64,000 bases of DNA from Pogonophryne albipinna (lineage: Eukaryota > Chordata > Actinopteri > Perciformes > Artedidraconidae), in NCBI GenBank assembly GCA_028583405.1, contig CM053256.1:7337527-7401526 (forward strand), given 5' to 3'. Both the position numbers and the translations under genes were made by a program. Positions 14,001-30,900 of the stretch are shown piece by piece. Below the pieces are notes generated by a model. The model was given only the letters and a program-made list of their open reading frames with translations, searched no databases and was not told the origin of the DNA. The number at the start of each line of letters is the position of its first letter. Position 1 is the first letter of the stretch.

Positions 14001-14603
14001 TAGGCTGGGAAAGTTTGTTGGACCAACATTTCTCCGTACTCTTTCTCAGAAGTGTCACAAACATTGAATATTCTTTCAATTACATGAGCAGAGTGATTTA
14101 CTGCCCCATATCTGCCTTTCAGTGTATAACATTCACTTTTGATCTATAATATTAGGGATTAATATCACGATACCTATTCCCTTTGTAATGCAACTAAACC
14201 TAAAGTAATTTGAAAAACAATGTGACATAATGAATACTCTCAGACCACATTTTGTTTATCTTTAAACCGTTTTGGATCGTTATGCAAAACAATTTTCAAA
14301 GATTTAGTTCCATTTTGGCAATATTGGGAATATTTTTGAAACCTTTAGCAGCCATTTAACAAAATGGCTGATAAAGGTTTCAAAAATATTCCCAATATTG
14401 CCAAGGTTTGTTTAAGCCGACTGACCAGATGTAACAAGATCAAAGGCACGTTTTTTAACCAAAGAAAAATAAATAAAATGCGCTTGTCACTTTAATTTCC
14501 TATCACTAAACCGACAGAGATGGCGCAGGTCACATTGTTGGGTTGCCGGTTGCCGGTTACCTGTAATCCCAATTAAAGAGATAGCCTACTGAGCTCTGAC
14601 AGA
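11089..14603. other. Gene-free intergenic DNA with palindromic motif cluster
   Basis: Unique AT-rich DNA without a supported gene. Around 13318-13381 are two palindromes with homeodomain- and SOX-like sequences. The 43-bp-arm hairpin is at 14315-14404. Confidence 0.6.
14315..14404. repeat. Near-perfect hairpin, 43-bp arms and 4-nt loop
   Basis: Arms 14315-14357 and 14362-14404 are reverse complements except one G/A mismatch (14348 against 14371). The loop is AACA. Arms start TTGGCAATATTGGG. No flanking duplication was seen. Confidence 0.95.
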
Positions 14604-14608
14604 ACTCC

Positions 14609-15074
14609 TGTCACAAGTTAGACACTTCTATTATTGTTTGTTTGGTGGCTCATCTAAACTCTCCTGTCATTTCAGATCCCGCCTTCCTCCAGGCCCTTGT
14701 AATCAGCTCACTTCCCTCACCTGGTCTCCCCAGCCCTTCCCCTCACCTGTTACTCATTCCCTCATCACTCCACAGTATTTATACCACCTCACTATCACTT
14801 GTCCTTTGCCAGATTGTCTTGTCGTTTCCGCCAAGCTCTCCAGTGAGTGTTGTGCTCATGCCTTGATTTTTGTCCTGCCCGGTTTTTGATCCCTGCCTGC
14901 CTGTTTACGGATCTCGAGTTCCTGCCAGCTCCCTGTCTGGTTTTGGTTGCCTGTCTGACGGATTTCCTGCTTTTGACCCTGCCTGTCCCTGACCTGAATA
15001 AACTGAACATTGCTATACACTGGTTGTATCTGAGTCGTGCTATTGGGTTCTGATCTGTACCTGTGATCGTGACA
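14609..15074 (+). mobile_element. Solo LTR (466 bp) with perfect 5-bp target duplication
   Basis: Begins TGTCACA and ends CGTGACA, so it has TG...CA termini with a short inverted end. It is flanked on both sides by ACTCC (14604-14608 and 15075-15079). Inside are a TATA-like TATTTATA (14776-14783) and AATAAA (14997-15002) on the plus strand, in the order expected for U3-R-U5. No internal retrotransposon sequence or second LTR adjoins it, so it looks like the product of LTR-LTR recombination. Gypsy-type LTR retrotransposon is my guess. Open frames inside are incidental. Confidence 0.88.
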
Positions 15075-15079
15075 ACTCC

Positions 15080-19243
<4,164 letters not shown>

Positions 19244-20324
19244 TGGAAATCAGAGAGCCATGGTTAGTCAGCCGTGCATGAAAAGCACAGAGCTTCATGT
19301 GTTTGTTGTAAGTATGGGGAGCCGGAGTAAGACAGAATAACGGTAAGATAAAGGCAAGGGGGCCAACGATACCTTACTTGAACTTTAGTTTATTTCAAAC
19401 AATAATTTTATTTAATTAACTACATATATTCAAGTTCCCTACCTAAGCCATATAAACTATTGAAAACCAACTTGGTTGCCTGGAAAATGAGTCGACACAA
19501 AGCTAAAAACTGTTGACTTTTTACCCCTGGTTCTCTATATAGGTAATGCTACGATGATCTAATGGAATATGAGGCGTTGCTGTTGATTAAACTACCAAAC
19601 AGCATATAAAGGAGTTATACTTAGCACAATAAAAACAAGTCACAGTGGTTGAATGCAACATTACCTTACAGTTAAAATACCCATACTTTAGCCTAAGTAA
19701 GAATTTGACTACTTTTACATGTGTAATATTGTCACAGTGTGGTGTAAAGTAAAGCATCCCAATAGTTCCTCCACCACTGAAACAAACACATGCCAGTCAA
19801 AAATTGCCTGATATTAAGTTGGCAGCACTATTATTAAAACATTAGAACAGCCAGTCATTTTCATTAGTTACCTTCTTGTTCATTATATTGCTTCTTATCA
19901 AACATGGCCTCCTCACATTACACAGTAAGCTCATGAAACTGACTGAAAAAGGCTGCCGTCGTCTGCTCGTCTCTGTCAGCCTAAACGGGGAGCGAGCAGC
20001 TCCGCGCCGTGCCGCTAACTTGGCGTCATTTCCTCAGATTCCATACAGATTGCAGCAGCTAATTATGATCTAATAACTGGCAGACTGTCTGTTTCAATAT
20101 TATTACAGGAAGAGTAGGTTAAATGAATAGCTCATCATCTGCCCGCTGTATCAGTCATGTTGTTTTAATGATCATAATTCCACCATTAAATCTTAATAAT
20201 ATGTCAAGATCACAAGGGAGACATGTCAATTTGGGGCTTCAATGAGAATTAAGCCAAAGATTGCTGAAGTTGAGGCTGTTTTTTTTATTTTCCTGGGAAG
20301 GCTTGATTTTGTTAGCCTTGTCCG

Positions 20325-20579
<255 letters not shown>

Positions 20580-21578
20580 AACAGACACAGAGCTGTTTCT
20601 GAGTGAATCTGATATTCGAGGAATTAATATATTTTCCCTGACTGATGTGTTGATGTTCAACAGGAAAGAAGCCGAGGTAAATGTTTTCTAGCTTTGGTAT
20701 TTTAGAAGATAATATCTAAACATGTTCTTTGTCATTTTATTATGAGCTCATTCCCAGGTGTTTCTTCCTCTCAGCTCCTTAACAAATAAGATTCGAAGTT
20801 CACTTCAAATGTTCCAACAAATAACAAAAAAGGACCATAACATATTGGGTATGGAAATAATATCCAAATGTCCCAGTTCAATATGAGCCTAAACGTTTCT
20901 ATAGATGTAATTTTTGAGCCACGACAAAGGCCAAATCCTTTCTTAGCTATACTCAAGCAGCTGTTGATCCCTTATGGTCCCTACTGTATGATGAAGATAA
21001 TAAACAAAATGTATTGTTAGTAACTTTTGTACAAAATGACACTTTTGAGAAAAATTCGAAACCCTAAACGACGGTGTGTTGGATGCGTAAGGATAATTTC
21101 TTGAAAGACTCTTTGGATCCTGTGTTTGAGTCTCATTTACAGCACATTACACTTTAAACGGCCTCCAAGGAGCTGGAGCACAGGCACTTTTTGGATGGAC
21201 TTCTAGAGTCCTTAAAAAAGGAAAGAAATGTACTGCTTTGAGGTATAAACCTGTATTCTAATCACTCTTCCCTCAAGGTGTTCTGTTTGTGAGGTAGAGA
21301 CAGTCACTGCACACAGCTTTAAGCCAAGAATAGCTGCAGGAGAGGGGAGAAAGTGAGAAAAGTGAGGCAACACGAAAGGCAGAGAGAAAAACGAAAAAAG
21401 AGGAAGTAGGCGACGGAGAAGAAAATAACTCAGGAGGGAGTGTGAATGAGACAATGGCTCTGTCAAAGAGTCAAACGAAGTAAACATCATCGGTGCGATC
21501 CGGCCGTGACTCGGTCTGTCTCGGGACTAAACACGACACTGGAACGATCAATCTAAATCAATCAAGTGTCTGAGGGGG

Positions 21579-21726
<148 letters not shown>

Positions 21727-22423
21727 ACAGGCGTGGGTGGCATTGTTGTGGTGACGGGGTGTACCCTGTCCCGAGGCCACTGCTCCGGTCCGAGAGACTG
21801 GAAATACATGTGCATATCTGTGTGTGTGAAAGAGTCTATTGAAGGAAAGCATGCAGTAGAGTTAATAAGAGAGCATTGTGTGTGTTTGAGAGAGAGAGGG
21901 CAGATATAGTCAATGAATCTATTGAAAAACACCAGCTTGTATACAATTACTGAGGTGCACAGGGGTTGTATTCTGTCGAGTTGCAGTATGTGTAGTATAT
22001 TGAAGAGCCTATGATGGGGGCGAGGATGTTCACACAGGAAGTCCCCTATACATTGTTAAGGGACGTTAGTTCATTCTTAGTGCCGTGTTTCTGCATCCAG
22101 TTCAGTATCCCCATTCTCCAGGAATTACATCCTACATGGGAACACTTGGCGACTCGTGATTTATATCAAACACCAAACATTTTGTAGTAATAAAGAAAGT
22201 GGCTTGTTTTTTATGTAGAAAAGCGGAAATAAGCATATGGAGGCCCTATGGAGGCAAGCATGTCTGAGTTTCAAGCACCCTTTCCTAACATTAAAATGTT
22301 GTCTAATCTTTAAGGAATGCTTCAGCACTAAAATCATCATTTGTGTTTTAATTACTTACCATGTTAACTTGAATTTGTGAAGAAAATATTGTTTTTCTCA
22401 AGCGTCTCCACCGTAGAAGTAGT

Positions 22424-24430
22424 AAGGCAAGGCAAGGCAAGGCAAGTTTATTTATATAGCACTTTTCAACACAAGGCAAGTGCTTTACAAAAAATGAAAG
22501 ACATTAAGAAAATGGCATTTAAAATCAGTCATTAAAAAGAAAAGCTAATAAAATAAACATTAAAAGAAAAAATACATGGATAAAAGTTACAGTGCAGTCT
22601 AAGATATGAATAGTTCAATTAAAAGCAGCGACAAAAAGAAAAGTCTTCAGCCTGGATTTAAAAGTAGTAAGAGTTGCAGCGGACCTGCAGGTTTCTGGGA
22701 GTTTGTTCCAGATATTTGGAGCATAATAACTGAACGCTGCTTCTCCATGTTTAGTTCTGACTCTGGGGACAGAAAGCTGACCAGTCCCTGAAGACCTGAG
22801 AGATCTGGATGGTTCATAATTTAGCAGGAGGTCAGAAATGTATTTTGGGCCTAAACCATTCAGTGCTTTATAAACCAGCAGCAGTATTTTGAAATCTATT
22901 CTTTGACACACAGGAAGCCAGTGTAAAGACTTCAGAGCAGGAGTGATGTGATCCACTTTCTTAGTGTTAGTGAGGACTCGAGCAGCAGCGTTCTGAATCA
23001 GCTGCAGCTTTCTAATAGATTTTTTAGTGAGACCTGTAAATACACCATTACAGTAGTCGAGTCTACTGAAGATAAAAGCATGGACAAGCTTTTCCAAATC
23101 CTACTGTGACATTAGTCTTTTAATCCTAGATATGCTGATTTAGTAACTGTTTTAATGTGACTGTTGAAACTCAGGTCAGAGTCCATGACTACACCTAGAT
23201 TTCTGGCTTTATCTGTTGTTTTGAACATTGCAGACTGAAGCTCAGCGCTAACTTTTATACGTTCTGCCTTGGCTCCAAAAAACATTACCTCAGTTTTATC
23301 TTTGTTTAATTGGAGAACGTTCTGACACATCCAGTCATTGATTTGTTCAATGCACTTACTCAGTGTTTGAATTGGAGCATAGTCTCCTGGTGAAATTGTT
23401 ACGTAAATGTGTGTGTCATCCGCATAGCTATGGTAACTTATTTTGTTGTTCTTCATTATCTGAGCCAGTGGTAGCATGTAGACGTTAAAGAGAAGAGGCC
23501 CCAAGATGGAGCCTTGAGGTACCCCACATGTCATATTTGTCAACTCAGATGTGTATTTACCTATAGAAACAAAGTTGTTTCTGTCCTTTAAGTAGGATTC
23601 AAACCAATTTAGAACTGTTTCCGAAAGTCCCACCCAGTTTTCCAGTCGGTCTAGTGAATATGCTGTGGTCAACAGTGTCAAACGCAGCACTGAGATCTAA
23701 TAATACTAACACTGAAGTTCTGCCACTGTCTGTGTTTAAGTGCATGTCATTGAAGACCTTTACAAGAGCAGTCTCAGTGCTGTGGTTTGGACGAAAGCCT
23801 GACTGCAACACATCAAAACAGTTATTTAAATGCAAGAAATTACTCAACTTTTTCAATTATTTTACCTAGAAATGGGAGGTTTGATATGGGCCTGTAATTG
23901 TTCATTACTGAAGCATCTACATTAGATTATTCTTTTTTAAGAGCGGTTTAATGACTGCAGTTTTCAGGGCCTGTGGAAAAATACCTGAGTGAAGAGATTT
24001 GTTTACTATATGAAGTAGATCTGAGGCCATGCAAGGCAAAACATCTTTGACAAATCCTGTTGGAATAATATCAAGGCAGCAGGAGGAGGATTTCAGAAGT
24101 TGAATAATGTCCTCTAGGTTTTTTTCATTAATCTAATGGAATTGTGTCATGGTGTTTGAATTTATGTTAAGTGGACACAGAGACAACACATTTGCTGTTC
24201 CTGATGCAGAGGCACTGACTGCTTGTCTGATTTTCTGAATTTTGTCAGTGAAGAAGGAGGCAAAATCATTGCACGCCCTAGTGGATAGAAATTCAGAGGC
24301 TACTGACACTGGGGGGTTAGTTAGTCTGTCGACGGTAGCAAACAAGGCATGTGCGTTGTTTTTGTTTTTGGTAATGATGTCAGAGAAGAACGATTGTCGT
24401 GCGTAGTAGTAGCTGAGGTCGCCAGTTAGC
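22424..24430 (-). mobile_element. L2/CR1-type LINE copy A, 5'-truncated and broken
   Basis: Minus-strand non-LTR retrotransposon remnant. In order it shows the EN-RT linker (24133-24420), RT motifs [19 protein letters not shown] and [13 protein letters not shown] (23599-23856), then GVPQGSILGPLLFNVY and the catalytic YADD (23112-23690), and a C-terminal domain ending IWNKLPETCRSAATLTTFKS (22615-23097). The frame shifts near 23640, a TAG stop lies at 23101-23103, and 19 bases present in copy B are missing at 23133/23134. The 3' end has the TTTATTTATATAGCAC tail followed by four GCCTT units, typical of L2/CR1-clade LINEs. No endonuclease domain remains. Confidence 0.92.
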
Positions 24431-24455
24431 AGTTAGCAGTGCAGCAAGGAATAGA

Positions 24456-24937
24456 CAACCCAGTCTCATGGCATTTCGTGTTCACCAACACGATTTCCCC
24501 CCTTTTTTTTGTGTTGCACAGCACGATTTTAAAAGCAATGTATTTCTACTGGTAATGTGTTTCGTGCCTGCAGCACGTCTTTTTCTCCGGTCGGATCGTG
24601 GAAGACCGGAAGCTGTGTGGTTCATAAAAACATGTTCTTACTCAATATCAAGCCACAATTATTGCTTTTATTTTAAATCGTATAATTTCGGACTTTTGTT
24701 GCTGTGAGGAAAATAAATGGGGCTCAGAGCCTCACAATACTGAAATCTGTATTTTTTAAATCTTCTTTTCCGTCTAATTTGTTATTCTTTTCAAAATAAC
24801 ACACTGTTATTTACTCACCAATAACACACAATTGTCCTTGCTTTTATTTATTGGTTTAATTCCATAATCTCTGGCTTTTTTGGCGTCCGTCAGGAACTGA
24901 ATTTCAAAATAAAAATAACCGGAAACAGACTTAGGCC
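24456..24937 (+). repeat. Left long terminal inverted repeat
   Basis: Left arm of the 3-kb element. Similarity to the right arm ends around AACAGACTTAGGC. It contains small self-complementary units such as CGTGTTCACCAACACG. Confidence 0.85.
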
Positions 24938-25340
24938 TCTAGGAGTTTAGGATGGCCGAAGACACAACACTACCCATAATCCCCAGCTATCGTTTAGGAC
25001 TACAGTCCCCGTGATTAATCTTCAAGCTCTGGGATTAGATGTTGGAGTGGCAGTGCGCCAAGGTTACGCCAAGCGTCAAACAGCTGTTTGAAATGGAATG
25101 AAACCACGCCAGACTATCCAAAACTGGATCGAACCCCCCCCCAGAACTACACATGCTGGCTATTGTGTTTCACAAAATGTTCTATGGGACGTCTCTACTG
25201 AACGTTTTCGTTTTTCCCACAATTAGAAGTTGCCAGTATTAAACACATTGGTGTTATCAAATGTAAAACATATAATTAATAAATGGGTGAAAATCGCTTG
25301 TGTCCATAATGTGCAGCATTAATATATACCCACATGACAG

Positions 25341-25445
25341 CTCATTGTTACTTTGTAATTCTACTCCACTACAATTCAAAGGTTAACCTGGTATTTTTAC
25401 TCCACTACATTTATTTGAGTTACTTTGCAGATTCTGATTAATGAT
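25341..25445. repeat. Degenerate dispersed repeat, second copy
   Basis: It shares CTCCACTACATTTATTTG and TTTGCAGAT with 6226-6260. It lies in the interior of the 3-kb inverted-terminus element. Confidence 0.5.
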
Positions 25446-26968
25446 GTGAAATATAAACAACCCTTAAATCAGACTTTAGTTACACCTGAGTAAAATTCAG
25501 GTAAGGTGATTGTCAAGTGCCAACAATCAGGAGAGATATTTGATAGTTGGTGCTTGAGAAGACTAAACATTTATCTGCAATTGACATGAATGGAAACGAG
25601 TAATAAAGTATATTCATTTCTCGTTATTCTCTAATAATAGTTAATTAAAGACTGTATATTATGGCTATTTTGCACATCCCTTTTAAGATTTCAAGATTTT
25701 CAAAGGTTTATTGACATATCATATACACAACTATGGTGTAGTTATGCAATGAATGAAAAACTTGGGTCACAGGTTCCTCAACAGTGCATTACAAGACATC
25801 TATCAATATGTGTGTACCTCCACCATTAAACTGTCATATTCTGCACATTTCTTATACTATCTACATACATAAGAGTATAATTCATATGTATAATATCAGT
25901 TAAAATAAGTGCTTCAACATAGTTAACATTGCAGGAAAGCAATATATTAGACGTTAAGTACTTTGTCAGGCTTAATATTTATCTGTAGATAGATACCCCC
26001 AACGTTTTTTTCTTATTTAAAAGAAGACCTTAATCTAAAGTATTATTTAATATTTAAATAAAGGTTAATTCGTTTTTCTGTTTTGCACCTCCTCCTATTA
26101 TTATCTTAATACATCCTGCACTAAACTGTTTTATTGTAGAGATCACATAGAGTATCTTCTTGATTTTTTATATTCTATATTTCTATCACAAACCTTCTAC
26201 TTTCCCCCTATGAAAGTATGTACTCTTAATATTTTTTTAATCAAATATAACACATAAAAACAATAATTCAATAACGTGCTTTAACCACTAGGCGGTGCAC
26301 ACAAGGTACACACAGCCATAATAACTTTGTATTATTAGTGTAGGACACTTATGTATGTACAACATCTGAAGATGTGTAGTTTTATTCATGCTTTCACATA
26401 ATTTTACAGCATATTGCTATATTATTTCAGACTCAGTATTTACATTCTTACATTCAAAATTCAATTCAAATCAGTAATATCTTTAAAAACTACAAGTCCT
26501 TTTATATCAGCTGTGCACCGTTATGGTGTAAATATAACCTATCTATGAATTAGATCAAATGTAAAAGTCAGCCGAATTAGTGTTGATACTGCAAGGAGAC
26601 GTATTGTGTGAAGAGAAATTGAAGATGTTGTTTAATTGTTGATATATTTATGAACCACGTCAAGTATTCAGTTTCGGCAGCATTTCTTCCAGTTTTTCCA
26701 AAGGTCTTCTCATCAGGGCTCTATAAATAAAGAACTACGGCAGATCTGTAATATATAATGCAGCCGAACCGTGTATTACAATGCCGTTATGTGATGACTT
26801 TCAAAGAGAAAAGCAAGAACACTCGGAATTAAGTATTATTTTATTATTTTAAAATGTTTTCCGGATTTCATATCATATAAACACCAAATCCCAGCATGCA
26901 TTGCGGCTAAAACATCCAATCAGCGAGCTTAAACCATAGCTGAGGATCTTGGGTAATCGCTCGAAATG

Positions 26969-27488
26969 CCTACGTCTGTTTCCGGTTATTTTTATTTTGA
27001 AATTCAGTTCCTGACGGACGCCAAAAAAGCCCGAGATTATGGAATTAAACCAATAAATAAAAGCAAGGATTTTTGTGTGTTATTGGTGAGTAAATAACAG
27101 TGTGTTATTTTTGAAAAGAATAACAAATTAGAAGGAAAAAAAGATTTAAAAAATACAGATTTCAGTATTCTGAGGCTCTGAGCCCCATTTATTTTCCTCA
27201 CAGACGGAAACAAAAGTCCGAAATTATACGATTTAAAATAAAAGCAATAATTGTGGCTTGATATTGAGTAAGAACATGTTTTTATGAACCACACAGCTTC
27301 CGGTCTTCCACGACCCGACCGGAGAAAAAGACGTGCTGCAGGCACGAAACACATTACCAGTAGAAATACATTGCTTTTAAAATCGTGCTGTGCAACACGA
27401 AAAAAAAAGGGGGAAATCGTGTTGGTGAACACGAATCAATAGATTCAAAATCGTGTTGGTGAACACAAAATGCCATGAGACTGGGTTG
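26969..27488 (-). repeat. Right long terminal inverted repeat
   Basis: Right arm, inverted copy of 24456-24937. It is longer by one extra hairpin unit at 27430-27465. Confidence 0.85.
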
Positions 27489-27885
27489 GACTAGAAGCTC
27501 CAGTACCAGCAAGTGTTGGTATAACACTGCTGGGAAGAAGATGTTTTTGGTGGGCAAAATAACTGGGTTCTGCATCTTCAATGGACAACATGGCATTGTC
27601 ATGCTAACAGAAAGCTAAGAGTAACCAAGCCGCCCTACAGGAGTAAAACCTGCTTAGCTTTGTTAGCAATGTGATTGACTCCCTAGTCTTTGATCATAAG
27701 TAATCACAACAAATGCATGTCTAACATTAAGCTGTCCATATTTACAACAGTGGTGTATATTTGAACTGCACTTTGATATGACTATTTCTCTCACATTAGG
27801 AGTATCAATAGAACAGGGTTTAAAGTATCAAAATTCAAAGTAAATGTTACATATTATTTTGGAGGATTATAAATAGTGATTTCTA

Positions 27886-27911
27886 TTTCTATCTATCTAT
27901 CTATCTATCTC
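27886..27911. repeat. Short (CTAT)n tetranucleotide repeat
   Basis: About five CTAT units preceded by two TTTC-TAT variants. Confidence 0.85.
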
Positions 27912-30900
27912 ACCTTGTTTCTATCAGACCATAAGAAACAAAACTACTCTGCTGTTGAAGTGGACACCTAAAATAGAGCGCTGGCAAAAATAACAATGTC
28001 TCTTCACATGCTCTAATGCCAGTTGATCAATAGTAATTACCTACCTGTGGACCTGGCTAGCGGAGCTCTTTAGGCCCCTGGGGGTTTCGATGCAGACAGC
28101 TCACAATTCAGTCCCAGGTAACTCCATAGGACAGGCCCTTTTAATTGCTTTGTTCACTGTGAGTAATTGAGGGTTGGAGCGCGTTTGCCACGAAGAGTGT
28201 GACTTCACTTGGCCTCTGTTTAATTATTCCAGTAACACAAGCCTTCTGTCTTCATTTTCACTTTGCGCGTGGCATCTTGAGGTGTGAATACAACTGGAAA
28301 TATAGGTTGGTAACTGTATATGGCATGCTGAGCCAGATGCACTACAAACAGGACCATATGGATCGACAGAGATGTGTTTCTGTGTTTTTCCTTCAGTGTG
28401 GAAGGAACATATTGCCAGACATCTTTTTAGCACAGCAACTGTCCCACTGCTCTAATTTGATCTCATCCCTCGCTAGGCCTCAAACCAGACACATGGAACA
28501 GTATCAATATAGTTTCATTAGCATACTGATTAATCAACTGGTTAATTAGACACATTTCCTATAGGCTGATTACGCCTCCCGACCTCTTGGTGTGAAGACA
28601 TATAGAGTGCATAAGTAATTTAATTATTCTGACTGTCTGATGAGACAAGGTAAGATTTTATATTTTATATCGCTGTTTACACACAGGCAGTTCTGAGAGC
28701 TCAAAATAAGACATTGACATTTCAAGATCTTTGATTGCATGTGAGCATAAAAATAATATATACATTAAAAAACCCTCAAGCATAAGCTGCTGTTTTCAAA
28801 CTCTAATTGGGACCTACATTTAATTAAGAGATAAACAACATGCTGTATTGAAAAAGACCTGGGACTAGCCATGATCTATGAACTTATCAGGAAAATGGAA
28901 AACACTCTACACGCCCTGCTCTATGTTTGAGTATATTATTGTCGATTCAGAACACAATAAATGCTGAAACATATACGTAAACTAATGCTTACTAGAATGC
29001 TTCCTACCAGGTGTTATTCTGATCAACACGCTGTAAAATAACCTGTCCTACCTAAAGTAATCAACACTACTACAACTTGATTTTTTTCATGTTCGTTGGG
29101 CCTCTGTTTGTCCTGTAACCCACACATGCAGCAGCGAGAGCGGGTGCTGCCGTGAGGTGCGATGGGTGCCCGCTCTGGCATTGCCAGCTCGGGTGGCCGT
29201 GCAACAGTATCTGCACGCTGCCATCCTTCTGTTCGCAGAGCATCTGAAGAAAGCAAACTGCACTGTTGCTCACACTCCTCGATCCCGTTGTTGTCATTGG
29301 CCAGCAGCCACCAATAGTGAGCCAACTGAGTTAACAGACACTTCCGCTCAGCACATAAGGAACCATCTGTTTTAAAAGCCAGAAATAAATAAATAAACAG
29401 CCTTCTCTCCCTCTCGTGCTTCCTCTCTCCCCGACTTTCTGTTTTTACCACCAGTCTACAGTAAGCAGAGCTCTGCTATTATCCTGTTCCTCACTCTTCA
29501 TCATTTACAATCAACAGCCAGTTACCAACATTTCCTGCTGGGACTTTATTGAATCTCTACTGCCCTGTATTGGCCTTTCAAAGTGAGCCAGAATGAGAAA
29601 CTAACCACTTTCTTATTTGAGAAAACTATTTTATTCCATCTATGTTGTTTATTTTGCCTTGCCCCTGGTGCATCATTAAAGGTGGTAATGCAGCATTTAT
29701 GGCACACAAAACGTGTATTGGACATTAGCAAGGTCAGAAACATATTGAAGCCTGATGTTTGTAACATCTTGAAAATCACGGTTGTGTGCCTGTCTTGGCT
29801 GCGTCCAGCTCCTCAGACGTGCCAACTTGTAGCTAAATAAATATTGGCCGATGGGTATTTGAAAAAACATATTGTCCTGGCTCACCACTCGGTCCCCCTG
29901 CCCTCTGTTGCCAAAACAAGACAACGGGGGTCCAGAGCAAAATCTTTTCTCACATGAGCGCTTTGGTAATGGTCAGCTCACTGCCACAGCTCTGCAGCCT
30001 TTGTGTCTGCGCTCACAGGTCCTCCAGTTTAATGTATTTACTCGGCTCTTCATGGTGTGGCTTGCGGAGAGGATCCTGGAAACGTGCCATTTGTGCTATC
30101 ACACAACGCCTTTGTTTCTCATGCGACTTACGAGAAGAAGGGTGTGCTTGTCCTATGTGTTTTGCAAGTTTTGTGATAGCCAGAGATATCTTTGTCACTT
30201 CTATTTATGACATGTGTTTTGAGATAGAGCCTTTAAATACTACTGTTTACCACAGCAGGGTTTGTTTTTCTGGCATTTTTAGTAAATGTTAACTCCTGCT
30301 GTATGTTGATAAGTGTTTGCTCATTTAAGTTTGAGTGCATTTACTGTACACGTAATCTAATTTAATGCCAAGACGTGATGCTTTAAAAATGACTTCATAT
30401 CAAGCAGAGAAATATTTATATATATCTATGTTTGAAATAGTGAACCCTTTAATCCACTTTTATCTCTTGTACAGACTCACAAATCTTTCACCTACCGGTA
30501 TTTGTTTTGATTGTTAAATAAAAAAACAGTCCTGTTTACTCTCTTATACTTCTGAGAAAACATTTAATTTTCACCTCTTTTACCCATATTTCTTCATATT
30601 AGTTTTCACTATTCATCGTGTGCAGGGAAACAGAATACCTTTGAGAAAAATATTACTAAAACATTAGTGCCTGCATTCAATTTAACCAGCGAATACCCAT
30701 TGAGTTCCTCTCTCCAAGAAATTAAGGTGTATCGTAACAAGTGCATTATTTAGTAGATTTGACATGGCTGCCACATATTCACAGAGAAAGAATTAATACG
30801 CCTGTGGAACGAAAGCAGGAGAAGTAGAAGAAGAAATATACTGAAAATAATTAATTATCAGAGCCTATTTCCAGTCCTCCTCTTAAGCCTATTTAAAGGG

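Larger units (their letters stand above)
24456..27488. mobile_element. 3.0-kb non-autonomous element with about 500-bp inverted termini
   Basis: 24456 to about 24937 reappears inverted at about 26969-27488, closely similar throughout. Both ends start CAACCCAGTCTCATGGCA. The right terminus carries about 34 extra bases, a second copy of the TTCACCAACACG motif. The 2-kb interior is AT-rich and has no transposase-like frame. Flanks give no convincing target duplication. The matching open frames in the two arms are mirror images of the same non-coding repeat. Confidence 0.85.

Noticed and set aside
24468..24707. Protein frame with a homologue at 27037-27432, suggesting a gene pair
   Set aside because: The two frames are mirror copies in the arms of an inverted repeat and contain no known domain. 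The long-terminal-repeat structure explains them.
24448..27496. 8-bp target duplication for the long-TIR element
   Set aside because: Left GGAATAGA and right GACTAGAA share only scattered bases. I could not define a duplication.
29023..29451. 142-codon minus-strand frame
   Set aside because: No recognised family, and plus-strand frames overlap it. Without homology it is indistinguishable from chance.
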